Shown here: positions 17,199 through 25,690 of the stretch, one piece after another | Layout: each line of letters begins with the position of its first letter | How positions within the stretch are numbered: position 1 is the stretch's first letter | DNA from: JAIOPA01 sp964434945 | Lineage (GTDB): Bacteria > Eisenbacteria > RBG-16-71-46 | Length of the DNA stretch: 64,000 nt | Direction: 5' to 3' | Assembly (NCBI GenBank): GCA_964434945.1 | Contig: CAYSWZ010000017.1 | Coordinates: 1 to 64,000 of the forward strand | Notes under the pieces: model-generated | Databases searched by the model: none | What the model was told of the DNA's origin: nothing | The model's input: the letters and a program-made list of their open reading frames with translations, nothing else | Translations under genes and position numbers: made by a program

Positions 17199-18533
17199 TC
17201 AGCCGAGCCCCCATTCGTCGAGCCTCCGGTAGAGCGTCCGCAAGCCGACCCCGAGCATGGCCGCGGCCTGCCGCTTGTCGCCCCCGGTGTGCGCGAGCGT
17301 GGCCTCGATGAGCTTTCGCTCCGCGGCCTCGAGCGTCATGCCGACGCCGATCTCGAGCGATGCCTCCTCCGCCCGATCGGCCCGCAGCCGGTCCGGGAGA
17401 CAGGAGAGATCGAGCGGTTTTCGGCCGCGCCCGGTGGCGACCATTCCGTCGATGACGCTCCGCAGCTCGCTGATGTTGCCGGGCCAGTCGTGCTGCGCCA
17501 GGCGATCGAGCACGCCCGCGGTGACGCCGGGCACCCGCCGGCCGTGCTCCCGGTTCGCGGCGCGCACGAGTTCCTCCACCAGGACCGGCAGATCCTCGCG
17601 CCGCTCGCGGAGCGGCGGCAGCCGGACCCGCCCGACCGCGAGCACGCCGTAGAGGTCGGGGCGAAAATGTCCGGCCGAGACGGCGGCGGCGAGATCGCTG
17701 TCGGCCGCGGCCACCACGCGCACGTCGGCGCGGCGCGGTTTCCCGCCGTCCACGTGCTCGAACTCGCGCCCCTGGAGGAAGCTCTGGAGGCGAAGCTGCA
17801 GCGATTCGGGCGCGCGCTCCACGCCCTCCAGCAGCAGCGTGCCTCCGTCCGCCCGCTCGAGCGCGCCCGGAGCGCCCTCCACCCCGAACAGCTCCACCTC
17901 CAGCACGCTCGCGGGCAGTGCGCCGAAGCGCAGGCGTTCGAAGCGCCGGTCCCGGCGCTGGCTGTTGTGGTGCAGCGCGCGCGCCACGATGCTCTTCCCC
18001 GTGCCGGGCTCGCCCTCGACCAGCACGGTCACGCGCGTCGGGGCGAGATGGCGCACCTGGTCGCGCACGCGCTGGATCTCGTGCGACCGGCCGGTGAGCG
18101 CCCGCAATCCGAACTGGCGCTCGAGGCGGTCCTCCATTTCGACCATGCGTTCGGCGAGCCGCCGGTGCTGGAGTCCCAGGTGCAGCGTGGCGAGCAGCTT
18201 CTCGACGTCGAGGGGCTCGCCCTGGAAGTCGTATGCGCCGCGGCGCACCGCTTCGAGCGCCACGCTGCGCGTCTCCCCGGTCACGACCATGACCGCGCAC
18301 AGCGCGGGCTGTCGTGCGCGCGCGCGATCCAGCACGGCGAGTCCGTCGAGCCGCGGCGCGCGCGCCTCGCACACGAGGCAGTCCACGCGTTCACGGTCCA
18401 GCGCGTTGAGCGCCGACTCGGTGTCGCGGACGCTCAGCGCATCGAAGCCGCGCGCGCCGAGGAACGCCGCGAGCGAACGGCCCGGCTCGGCGCCGTGCAG
18501 CGCCACCAGCACGCGCGGGCGCGGATCAGCCAC
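17199..18533 (-). CDS. Degenerate NtrC-type regulator: pseudo-receiver, altered AAA+ core, intact Fis-type HTH
   Basis: A 444-residue protein with the receiver / AAA+ / Fis-HTH layout of sigma-54 activators, but with key residues changed. In the receiver the phosphoacceptor Asp is Glu56 (VDCLVCEARAP), the acidic pocket near the N-terminus is absent (VALHGAEP) and the conserved Lys is Glu106 (FQGEP). In the AAA+ domain Walker A is kept (GEPGTGKS, 174-181), but the GAFTGA loop that contacts sigma-54 is gone (ELFGVEGAPGALERADGG), Walker B DE is EG (236-237), and one arginine finger is Val297. The C-terminal helix-turn-helix is normal (KRQAAAMLGVGLRTLYRRL). It probably binds DNA without classical sigma-54 activation. 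Confidence 0.85.
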   Translation of the reverse strand: MADPRPRVLVALHGAEPGRSLAAFLGARGFDALSVRDTESALNALDRERVDCLVCEARAPRLDGLAVLDRARARQPALCAVMVVTGETRSVALEAVRRGAYDFQGEPLDVEKLLATLHLGLQHRRLAERMVEMEDRLERQFGLRALTGRSHEIQRVRDQVRHLAPTRVTVLVEGEPGTGKSIVARALHHNSQRRDRRFERLRFGALPASVLEVELFGVEGAPGALERADGGTLLLEGVERAPESLQLRLQSFLQGREFEHVDGGKPRRADVRVVAAADSDLAAAVSAGHFRPDLYGVLAVGRVRLPPLRERREDLPVLVEELVRAANREHGRRVPGVTAGVLDRLAQHDWPGNISELRSVIDGMVATGRGRKPLDLSCLPDRLRADRAEEASLEIGVGMTLEAAERKLIEATLAHTGGDKRQAAAMLGVGLRTLYRRLDEWGLG

Positions 18534-18581
18534 CGGGCGCCTGAACCGGACCGATCACGCGCGGTCCCGGACGACGCCCGT

Positions 18582-19058
18582 TCAGCCGCGGGTCAGCGCC
18601 GCCAGCGCGCGCTCGGGGCTGGGGACGTGCTCGAGGCTGTTCGTCTCCTCCGAGATCTCGCGCCAGAGCAGCTTCCCGTCCTTGCCGATCACGAACGTGG
18701 CGCGGGCGCTATAGCCGGGCTCGGGCAGGAACACGCCGTACGCGGTGCTCACCTCGTGCCTCCAGTCCGAGAGCAGCGGGAACGTGAGCCCGAGCGAGCG
18801 GGCGAACGCGGCGTTCGAGTGATGGCTGTCGACGCTGATGCCATAGACCACGGCGCCCGCCTGCTCGAACGCGGGAATCTCCTTCTGCAGCTCGGGCAGC
18901 TGGTGGCTGCACACCGCCGAGAACGCGAGCGGGAAGAAGACCAGCACCACCGGGCTCTCGCCGCGGTGTTCGGACAGCGTGTAGAAGGCGCCACCCGGAC
19001 CTTTGAGCTTGAAGTCCGGGGCCATCTGGCCTGGCACGGGAATGGTCTGGGTCATCAT
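18582..19058 (-). CDS. Peroxiredoxin, AhpE/BCP-like
   Basis: A 158-residue thioredoxin-fold peroxidase. The active site is FFPLAFSAVC (peroxidatic Cys at residue 50), preceded by the APDFKLKGPGG segment and followed by the conserved Arg region (GYSARATFVIGKDG). It reduces peroxides with thiol donors in the cytosol. The PLAFxxVC form and the single clear Cys favour the AhpE-like one-Cys type. AGGAG lies about ten bases before the first of two adjacent ATGs. Its 3' end is close behind the degenerate NtrC-like gene's start, with the same orientation. Confidence 0.9.
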   Translation of the reverse strand: MMTQTIPVPGQMAPDFKLKGPGGAFYTLSEHRGESPVVLVFFPLAFSAVCSHQLPELQKEIPAFEQAGAVVYGISVDSHHSNAAFARSLGLTFPLLSDWRHEVSTAYGVFLPEPGYSARATFVIGKDGKLLWREISEETNSLEHVPSPERALAALTRG

Positions 19059-19218
19059 GGGAGTGGGCTCCTGTGCGCGCATGGGGGGGCGCAATCGGGG
19101 GATGGCGCGGGGTGCCCGAGCATCATGGCCCGCGTCGCGGCGCTCGTCCAGCCCCGGGAGCGACCACGACCCGCGCACGGCGCTCGCCTGCCGGCGCCGG
19201 GCCCGAACCCGTGTCAGG

Positions 19219-19815
19219 CTAGCGCCGGGCCGTCGTCCGCATGACGTCCTGGCTCGCGGCCGCCAGCTCGAGCAGGGAGTGGATGCCCTTCTCGCGCTCC
19301 CAGCGGCCGGCCAGTTCCACGAACAATCGCGCGGTGGTGCGCGTGTCGCCGAGCGCGCGATGCGCGGTCTCGGCCGGAAGCTGCAATCGCGCGGCCAGCG
19401 CCCCGAGCGCGTTGCTCCCGGTGCCGAACAGGCCACGCGCGAGCCCGAGCGTGTCCACGATGGGATTCACGAGCGGCGGAGCGCCGGCCTCGCGGAAGAG
19501 CTGCACGAGGAACGGCAGGTCGAACGGCGCGTTGTGGAAGACGAGCGGCAAGTCGCCGCACGCCTCGCGCAGCGTGCGCCCGGCCGCAGCCGCCTTCGGC
19601 GCGCCCGCCACCATCGCATCGCTGATGCCGTGCACGCGCGTCGCGTCGAGCGGGATCGGCCGCCCGGGGTCGATGAGGGTCGACCACTCCTCCCCGAGGA
19701 TCCCGTCCGCCACCGCGACGCGCGCGACCTCGACCACGCGGTGGCCGTCGGCGGGGCTCATGCCGGTGGTCTCGGTGTCCACCGCGAGCACGGTGACGCC
19801 CGACAGGAGGCTCAT
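19219..19815 (-). CDS. DEDDh 3'-5' exonuclease (DnaQ/epsilon-like)
   Basis: A 198-residue protein with all exonuclease motifs: ExoI D13-T-E15-TTG, ExoII HNAPFDLPFL (about 93-102), ExoIII HRALGDTRTTARL (His about 152, Asp about 157). It resembles the stand-alone DnaQ-type proofreading nuclease or RNase T-like enzymes. It removes nucleotides from DNA or RNA 3' ends with two metal ions. Whether it is the replicative epsilon subunit cannot be told; no dnaE is near. Confidence 0.88.
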   Translation of the reverse strand: MSLLSGVTVLAVDTETTGMSPADGHRVVEVARVAVADGILGEEWSTLIDPGRPIPLDATRVHGISDAMVAGAPKAAAAGRTLREACGDLPLVFHNAPFDLPFLVQLFREAGAPPLVNPIVDTLGLARGLFGTGSNALGALAARLQLPAETAHRALGDTRTTARLFVELAGRWEREKGIHSLLELAAASQDVMRTTARR

Positions 19816-19863
19816 GCGCGCGGGCTCACGCGACGCCGCTCACGCGGCCCGGCGCGCACGCGT

Positions 19864-20406
19864 TCAGTGCGTTCCCCAGTCGGGTGCGTACTCCTCCCAC
19901 TTCACGCCGCGGTCCATGGCGCCGTCGCCGATGTAGCGCACCAGCTTCATGAACTTGTCCGGCGGCAGGTACCCCGGCACGTTCACGAGGTGCTCGCCGC
20001 TCGCGCGCAGGAAGATCGTGGTGGGGTATCCGGTCACCTGGAACCCGCCCGCGAGCGTGCGCCCGGTGAACGCGTGACCCCCGTAGGAGACGCGCTCGTT
20101 GCTCTCCGCGTTCAGGCGCACCATGACGAAGTGGCGATTGACGTAGTCGCTCACGTCCGCGCGCGAGTACGTGTCGCGGTCCATGCGCTTGCACCAGCCG
20201 CACCAGTCCGTGTAGACGTCCACGATGACGGGCTTCCCGGAGCCTGCCGCGGCGGCGAGCCCTTCGTTCCAGCCGCGCCAGGCCACGCCGGCGGCGCCGG
20301 CGGGCGCGGCGGCGAGCAGCGCCGGGAGCACGAGCGCGGGGAGCCCGGCGAGCGCCCGGTGGAGGAACGAACGGCGGCGCTGGACCAACGGCGTGTGGCT
20401 CTGCAT
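19864..20406 (-). CDS. Secreted thioredoxin-fold protein (SoxW/DsbD-gamma-like)
   Basis: A 180-residue protein with a twin-arginine-like N-terminus (QRRRSFLHRA) and a hydrophobic stretch ending near ...PAGAAG, then a thioredoxin domain with the redox pair W-C-G-W-C-K (about residues 69-72), followed by VxxRLNAES and cis-Pro (GYPTTIFL). It matches thioredoxin_7-type periplasmic thiol proteins. The RRRSFL start suggests Tat export. The start at 20406 is the one that begins the signal peptide. The partner protein is unknown. Confidence 0.82.
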   Translation of the reverse strand: MQSHTPLVQRRRSFLHRALAGLPALVLPALLAAAPAGAAGVAWRGWNEGLAAAAGSGKPVIVDVYTDWCGWCKRMDRDTYSRADVSDYVNRHFVMVRLNAESNERVSYGGHAFTGRTLAGGFQVTGYPTTIFLRASGEHLVNVPGYLPPDKFMKLVRYIGDGAMDRGVKWEEYAPDWGTH

Positions 20407-20524
20407 GACGACCCCCAGGCGGGAAACGGCTGCGCCGCGGGTGAGCGCTCCGGCGCGAGAAGAGCCTACCACGGGCGGAGGACGCGGTGGCCGGTGGCGG
20501 GAGCGGGACGAACGCCGGCGGCGC

Positions 20525-21361
20525 TCAGGGGTGAAGCGTGTGGCGCAACGTGGCGCCGGGTCGGCGAGGGTCCAGCCACACGCCCGAGAGCTTCGGGCTC
20601 GCGAACTGGCCCGGGTTCACCACCGTCGTGCGGCCGAGGAGGTCCCGCCACGCGCCGGAGATGCGCGGCGATTCGTGGATGTGGCCCGAGAGCACGAGCG
20701 GCGGCTGCTCGGTCTCGACGAAACGGCGGATCGCGCGCGAACCCACGTGCTGCCGCGTGGACATGACGTCGCACGTGGTGTCGAGCGGCGGGGAGTGCAA
20801 TAGATAGAGCGTGTCCGCAGGCGGCGACTTGCCGGCCAGCTCCACGAGGCCATCGGCGATCGTGGGCGAGCGCCGCTCGGGGTCGAACCGGAACTCGCGC
20901 AGCGTCTCGCCGGCGGAAAGCCAGCCGTGGAGTCGCGCGGGCGCCTCGTCGGCGCCGTCCTCCCAGCGCTCCCAGTCCTTGATCGCGAACGGCGTGATGG
21001 GCACCCACGACATTCCCGCCACCCACACGCCGTGCACCCGGACGGCCCGCCCGTGCAGCGAATGCCAGAGGATTCCGTCGTATCGCTCGAGCACGTCGTG
21101 GTTCGCGGCCCAGTCGTCGTTGCCCATGAGCAGCAGCAGCTCCACGCCCGGCACCGCCTCGCGCAGGCGGCGCGCGAACTCCACCAGCAGGCCCTCGAGG
21201 AACACGCGCTGGTGGCGGAGCCCGGGATTGCCGGTGCCGTGCGGGGCGAGGTCGCCGCCCAGCAGCACGGCCTCCGGCTTCTGCTCGGCCGCCAGCGTCA
21301 CCACCTGTTCGTAGAGCTCGCCCTGACCGTGCAGGTCGGACGTGAAGAACCACTCCGACAC
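20525..21361 (-). CDS. Calcineurin-like metallophosphoesterase
   Basis: A 278-residue cytosolic protein with the full metallophosphoesterase set: D9-L-H11-G, G-G-D37, G-N-D-D (80-83), LLHSPP (about 185-190) and G-H-I-H near 225. It resembles the YfcE/TTHA-type phosphodiesterase group acting on cyclic nucleotides or nucleotide-like phosphodiesters. The substrate is not deducible. No partner gene overlaps it. Confidence 0.85.
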   Translation of the reverse strand: MSEWFFTSDLHGQGELYEQVVTLAAEQKPEAVLLGGDLAPHGTGNPGLRHQRVFLEGLLVEFARRLREAVPGVELLLLMGNDDWAANHDVLERYDGILWHSLHGRAVRVHGVWVAGMSWVPITPFAIKDWERWEDGADEAPARLHGWLSAGETLREFRFDPERRSPTIADGLVELAGKSPPADTLYLLHSPPLDTTCDVMSTRQHVGSRAIRRFVETEQPPLVLSGHIHESPRISGAWRDLLGRTTVVNPGQFASPKLSGVWLDPRRPGATLRHTLHP

Positions 21362-21484
21362 GTCTGCCTCCGCCGCGCCTGATGCGTGCGCGCGGTGGCA
21401 GGCTACTCAAGCCGCGCGGAGCGCTCAACCGCGCACCACCCGCCGCAGCGCGCTCGTGCGGTCCCCCCCGCGACACGGTGCCAC

Positions 21485-21513
21485 TTGCATCCGCGGCAGC
21501 CACTCCCGATACT
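21485..21513 (+). promoter_or_regulatory. Candidate promoter of the carbohydrate-binding-like protein gene
   Basis: TTGCAT, 17 bases, GATACT, followed by TTTT; the start codon lies about 80 bases downstream. This gene has no clear Shine-Dalgarno sequence, so the promoter helps to support it. Confidence 0.35.
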
Positions 21514-21595
21514 TTTCGCCCTGCGCGGGCCATGGCTGCCGCCCCGCCGGGCTCCCCTGCCCGACCCGAACCAACCCCGACCCCGGACACCCCTC

Positions 21596-22825
21596 ATGCC
21601 GAAGCCGTCTCGCGTGATCCTCGTGGCCGCGCTGCTGCTCGCCACGACCGTCGCCGCGCTCGCGCCGCATCGTGCCGATGCCGCGAAGCCCGCCGCGCAC
21701 TCGCTGCTCCAGAACCCCGACTTCGAGCGCGGGCTCGCCACCCATCCGTGGATGCCGAGCGGCTGGGACACGTCCATGGCGGACCTGCCCACCGTGTTCT
21801 TCGGGCGCGACTCGTTCATCGTGCACAGCGGCAAGTGGGCGGTGAACGTGGCCAACATGAGCGCCGCGTTCCCGATGGCGCACAACTGGAGCCAGACGCT
21901 GCTGGTGGGGCCGGAGTCGTGGGGAAAGACGGCCGTGTTCAAGGTATGGACGCGCACGAACGGCATCGACGGACGCGCCTACATCATGGTGCAGGCCTAC
22001 AGCGACACGGCCACGCGCATGGCGCGCATCTGGAACGTGGGTCGCGATGAGGCCCTGAAGCGGCTCGGCCTCGCCAAGGTCGACGATCCGTTGCTGGACC
22101 TCGGCTGGAAGCGCACGCAGTTCGACGATCCGCTCACCGACTGGGTGCAGCGCGAGGCGCGCGCTTACGTGCCGCCGGGCACGAACGTGCTGTTCGTGCG
22201 CTGCGGGTTGACCGGCACCGGCCAGGTGCTGTTCGACGACGCTTCGCTCACGCTCGAGAAGTCACCGCCGCCCGCTCCCGCCCCGAAGGGCGAGAACCTG
22301 TTCGCCGAGCCGGGCTTCGAACAGCACGCGCTCGCGTGGGACGAGGCGATCCCGCCGTACGAGGGCGCGAAGATCGTCGTCGACTCGACCGTGGCGCACT
22401 CGGGGCGGTGCAGTATCAAGCTCGCCGACTTTCACGACGGCCTCGTCGAGGCGCGCATGGGCGTGGGCCAGCCGTTCGAGGGCCGGCGACTGCGCGGCCA
22501 GCGGGTGCGACTGTCCGCCTGGTTCAAGGGCGATTCGCTGCAGGGCACGGCGCTGGTGAAGATCTACGCGCAGGGCCTCAAGACGCACGTGCTCCAGTCC
22601 CCCGCCGCCGAACTCATGTCCGGCACGTGGGACTGGCACCAGCTCAGCATCGAACTCGACATCCCGAACGATGCCGAGCTGGTGTGGGCGAACTGCCTCG
22701 CAATCGCCCCCGCGGTGGGCACGGTGTGGATCGATGATGCGAGCTTCGAAGTCGTGGGGCCCGCGAAGCCCGCTGCAACCGCTGCGGCCCCTGCGAAGAA
22801 GCCCGCGACCGGCGCGAAACACTGA
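21596..22825 (+). CDS. Secreted protein with two carbohydrate-binding-like jelly-roll modules
   Basis: A 409-residue exported protein (signal peptide to about residue 29). Two modules of about 150 residues each start with the LLQNPDFERGL / LFAEPGFEQHAL motif and end with a LFDDASLTLE / WIDDASFEVV motif, the pattern of CBM4/9-type and related galactose-binding domains. Alternative: a cell-surface protein with no sugar role. A Pro/Ala/Lys-rich tail closes it. There is no Shine-Dalgarno sequence before the ATG (ACACCCCTCATG), the same as in the gene at 24455. Confidence 0.7.
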   Translation: MPKPSRVILVAALLLATTVAALAPHRADAAKPAAHSLLQNPDFERGLATHPWMPSGWDTSMADLPTVFFGRDSFIVHSGKWAVNVANMSAAFPMAHNWSQTLLVGPESWGKTAVFKVWTRTNGIDGRAYIMVQAYSDTATRMARIWNVGRDEALKRLGLAKVDDPLLDLGWKRTQFDDPLTDWVQREARAYVPPGTNVLFVRCGLTGTGQVLFDDASLTLEKSPPPAPAPKGENLFAEPGFEQHALAWDEAIPPYEGAKIVVDSTVAHSGRCSIKLADFHDGLVEARMGVGQPFEGRRLRGQRVRLSAWFKGDSLQGTALVKIYAQGLKTHVLQSPAAELMSGTWDWHQLSIELDIPNDAELVWANCLAIAPAVGTVWIDDASFEVVGPAKPAATAAAPAKKPATGAKH

Positions 22826-22897
22826 CGATCGGCCTCGCGCGCGAAGACGGCATGCACTCGAGTGAGTTCGCATTCGCAATCGTTTGCGAACCACCCC

Positions 22898-22926
22898 TTG
22901 ACACTCCCGCGGCGCGGACACAGAAT
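22898..22926 (+). promoter_or_regulatory. Strong sigma-70-type promoter with no protein gene behind it
   Basis: Perfect -35 TTGACA (22898-22903), a 17-base spacer and -10 CAGAAT (22921-22926). The expected start point is at about 22933, the first base of a 7-base stem described in the next entry. Confidence 0.6.
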
Positions 22927-22932
22927 TCGCAT

Positions 22933-23088
22933 AGCAGCTGGGCAGAAAGACCTCCTTGGCAGGGAGCTTTCTAACCCGATCCGGGGCTTCGTTCGCTGCA
23001 CGGAGCCTGCTTCACTCTGCCGGAGCGCGAGAATCACGAGCGAGGTGAATCGCGTGAGGCAGAAGGGCCGCGCGGAAAGGGAGCTGCT
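22933..23088 (+). ncRNA. Candidate structured small RNA, about 156 nt, 6S-like closing-stem architecture
   Basis: Starting exactly where the upstream promoter should initiate, AGCAGCT (22933-22939) pairs perfectly with AGCTGCT (23082-23088). Inside are AAAG/CTCC with GGGAGCTTT (22946-22970), a 7-pair hairpin GGCTTCG/CGGAGCC (22985-22991, 23001-23007, one G-U), and a nested hairpin TCTGCC (23016-23021)/GGCAGA (23058-23063) containing CGCGA/TCGCG and CAC/GTG. Long-range closure, about 160 nt length and own promoter recall 6S RNA, but no sequence signature of 6S, SRP, tmRNA, RNase P or a known riboswitch was recognised. Confidence 0.38.
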
Positions 23089-23311
23089 GGGCGTCCGCTT
23101 CACCAGCCCTGGGTGATACCCTCGCGGGCGTCGGTAGGGGCCCCCCCTCTACTTCTGGATCGTCACCGTGCCGCGCGTCCCACCCGCGCACCGGATCCAC
23201 ACCGACTCCACCCCTTCACACTCACGGCCCGATCGTCCCGCGTCGAGGCTTGCGCGCCGTCCCTGCGTGTCGCGCTGCGCGCCCCCCGCGCGCCGTTGAT
23301 CCGCCCCCGGA

Positions 23312-24232
23312 TCAAGCACCCGCCCCGCTGCGGGCGATCGCCAGCGCCATCCGGCTGGTCGTGGCGTGAATGCGCACCGTGTCGTCGAGACGGCGTGCGT
23401 AGCCGCCACCGAGCGTCGTCGCGATCGCGATGCCGCGGCGCGAACAGCCTTCGATCACCTCCCGGTCGCGCGCTTCGATGCCGGCGAACGACAGTTGCAA
23501 CCCGCCCAACTGGTCGTCTGCGAAGACATCCGCGCCGGCCTGGTAGAGCACGAGATCCGGCGCGAACGCCCAGACGCGTTCGAGCGCGGGTGCGAGCCTC
23601 GCGAGGTACTCGTCGTCGCCCGTGCCGTCGTCGAGCCCCACGTCCAGGTCGCTCCGGTCCTTCGGGACGGGGTAGTTGTTCTCCTGGTGGATCGAGAGCG
23701 TGAACACCGCGGACTCGTCGCGGAAGATGTGCGCGGTGCCATTGCCCTGGTGCACGTCCAGGTCCACCACGGCGATCCGCCGCGCGAGGCCCTCCTGGAG
23801 CATGGTGCGGGCCGCGACGGCCAGGTCGTTGATGTAACAGAATCCCTCCGCGTGCCCGGCGTAAGCGTGGTGCAACCCGCCGCCCAGGTGCGCCGCGGCG
23901 CCCAACCGGAGCGCGAGCCGCGCCGCCTGCGTGGTTCCCGAGGCGCCGAGCGCGAACGCGTCCACGATCTCGCGCGTCAACGGCAGCTCGCTGTATTGCG
24001 TGCGCGGGGTCCAGCGCAGCGCTTCGAGATCGTCGAGGTAGGCGGCGTCGTGCACGGAGGCGAGCAGCGCCCGCGCCACCGGGGGCGGCTCGAGCGCTGC
24101 CGCTTCTCCCGACAGGTCGCCGGACGTCACGAGCGCGCGATGGACCGCCTCGAACTTGTCCGTCGGGAAGACGTGCGTACCGATATCGCAGGCGTAGCGG
24201 GGCGACCACACGGCTGCGGCGCGATTCGACAT
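23312..24232 (-). CDS. Histone-deacetylase-fold amidohydrolase (class IV/HDAC11-like)
   Basis: A 306-residue protein. The zinc site is complete: D159 and H161 in VVDLDVHQGN, and D235 in GADVF; the charge-relay His pair H121-H122 is in GGGLHHAYAGH, and the catalytic Tyr278 in GGGY. The early HVFPTDKFEAV motif is the one found in class IV (HDAC11-like) and related bacterial deacetylases. It removes acyl groups from lysine or polyamines; the substrate here is unknown. No Shine-Dalgarno sequence is seen before the ATG at 24232. It is divergent from the ABC gene set. Confidence 0.9.
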   Translation of the reverse strand: MSNRAAAVWSPRYACDIGTHVFPTDKFEAVHRALVTSGDLSGEAAALEPPPVARALLASVHDAAYLDDLEALRWTPRTQYSELPLTREIVDAFALGASGTTQAARLALRLGAAAHLGGGLHHAYAGHAEGFCYINDLAVAARTMLQEGLARRIAVVDLDVHQGNGTAHIFRDESAVFTLSIHQENNYPVPKDRSDLDVGLDDGTGDDEYLARLAPALERVWAFAPDLVLYQAGADVFADDQLGGLQLSFAGIEARDREVIEGCSRRGIAIATTLGGGYARRLDDTVRIHATTSRMALAIARSGAGA

Positions 24233-24391
24233 GCGGAGAGGGTGCCATCGTGAGCCGCGACGTGGCAACGCGACCGCCCCCGGGAGCCGCGTCGGGCCGG
24301 TTCGCCGCCCGGTGCGGACGCGGACCCGGGCCGATGCGACGTGACCCACGGACGTGACAAAGGGACGACGGTCGCGGCGCGTGATTCGGCT

Positions 24392-24397
24392 ACAATC
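24392..24397 (+). promoter_or_regulatory. Isolated -10 box TACAAT before the ABC operon
   Basis: A near-consensus TACAAT about 57 bases upstream of the start at 24455; no matching -35 box is at the correct distance. Weak but the best candidate for this operon. Confidence 0.25.
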
Positions 24398-24454
24398 CCC
24401 GCCGCCCATGCCGTCTCCCCTGGCCTTCTCACGCCGTCCGACCGAATACCCCTC

Positions 24455-25690
24455 ATGACGCCGCTCGCGCATACGTCCGATCCGGATCTCAGCCACGCGT
24501 TCCGCGCCCTCGCCGCACGCCTCGCCGCGCGCCGCGCGGCCTCGCTGGGCGTGCGCCTGTGGATCGTGAGCGCCGTGCTGGTGTTGTGCGTGGCCGCGTT
24601 CACCTACTGGCGGGTGCGGGTGCCGCTCGACGGGGTCGTGCATCACCTCGGCACCGCCACGGGGGCCGGCATGCTGGCGCTCATCCTCGCCGCGTGCGTG
24701 TTGGCCGGTGGCGTGCTCGCGGCGGCGCGGCAGGTGACGCTCGCCGCCGCTCCGCCCGGCCCCGAATGGCTCGCGCTTCCGCTCCCGCCCGCGCACGTCG
24801 AGCGCCACCTCGCACGCGAAGCGTGCCTGCCCGCGCTCGCGGTGTTCGTCCCCGCCGGCGCGGCATGGCTCGCGGGCTTCGGCCTCGTGGGCGCGGGGTG
24901 GCTCGCGCTCCTTGCCCTCGCGTTCCCGGTCACGTGGTGGCTCCTCGCCCGCGGCGCGTGCTGGATCGCGCTCCGCGCCGCGAGTCCCGCGGCCGGTCCC
25001 GCGAAGAAGCTTCCCGCGGCGTGGCGCGCGATGGTCAGCGCCCGCCGGGCGACGCGCGTGCGCGGCATGGCGCCGGCGCGCTTCCGCAGCGAGTCGCGCT
25101 GGCGCGCGCTCGCCCGGCTCGATCGCATGGTCTCGCGCCGCGCCGGATCGCCACGCGCACGGCTCGGGCTCTCGCTCATCTTCCTCGGCCTCAGCGTGGC
25201 GGCGTGGTTCCTTCGCAGCCGTGAACCACTCGAGACGCGGGCGCAGGCGTTCGCGGTATTCATGCTCGCGTGCACCGGCCTCGGGGCGTGGGCGGCGTGG
25301 CGCGCGGCAGCCGACCCGCCGGCCGCGGTGCGCCCGCTGCCGCTCGCGCTCGCGGACGCGTGGCGCGCGCGCGCGGTGCCGATGCTGCTCGCGATCGGCG
25401 TCGTGCTCGCCCTCCAGGCCGTCGTGGCCGTGCCGCTGCCCGGTCTCATGCGCGTGGGCCTCGTCGTCACCTGGCTCCTGCCCGCCCTGCTCGTCACGCT
25501 CATCGGACTCCACATCGGGCTCTCGCTCCCCGGGGAGCCCGCGCCGGCCGAGAACCTCTATTACGGCTGGCTCGCCGTGGGCATCGTCTCGAGCCTCGCG
25601 ATCCCTCTCCTCGGCTGGGGCGTGCTGATCGGCGGGTTCGTCTACGCCACGCGCCGTATCGGGCACTGGTACCGGCCGGAGGTCGGCTGA
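24455..25690 (+). CDS. Integral membrane protein, ABC-2-like permease partner
   Basis: A 411-residue protein with about ten hydrophobic helices and basic cytoplasmic loops. Sequence similarity to a named family is not evident, but its gene overlaps by one base (TGATG) with an ABC ATPase gene, and a third coupled gene follows, so it is best read as the membrane subunit of that transporter. The helical pairs separated by a long cytoplasmic part (about residues 175-235) resemble export-type permeases. No Shine-Dalgarno sequence precedes the ATG. Confidence 0.6.
   Translation: MTPLAHTSDPDLSHAFRALAARLAARRAASLGVRLWIVSAVLVLCVAAFTYWRVRVPLDGVVHHLGTATGAGMLALILAACVLAGGVLAAARQVTLAAAPPGPEWLALPLPPAHVERHLAREACLPALAVFVPAGAAWLAGFGLVGAGWLALLALAFPVTWWLLARGACWIALRAASPAAGPAKKLPAAWRAMVSARRATRVRGMAPARFRSESRWRALARLDRMVSRRAGSPRARLGLSLIFLGLSVAAWFLRSREPLETRAQAFAVFMLACTGLGAWAAWRAAADPPAAVRPLPLALADAWRARAVPMLLAIGVVLALQAVVAVPLPGLMRVGLVVTWLLPALLVTLIGLHIGLSLPGEPAPAENLYYGWLAVGIVSSLAIPLLGWGVLIGGFVYATRRIGHWYRPEVG

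Larger units (their letters stand above)
22826..23311. other. Non-coding stretch holding a promoter and a candidate structured RNA
   Basis: About 490 bases without a credible protein gene between two convergent genes. It holds the promoter at 22898-22926 and the foldable segment at 22933-23088, and a GC-rich dyad near 23131-23152 that may end transcripts. Confidence 0.55.

Noticed and set aside
22826..23311. tmRNA, SRP RNA, RNase P RNA or a known riboswitch
   Set aside because: None of their conserved sequence blocks was seen, so the structured segment is reported only as an unnamed candidate.
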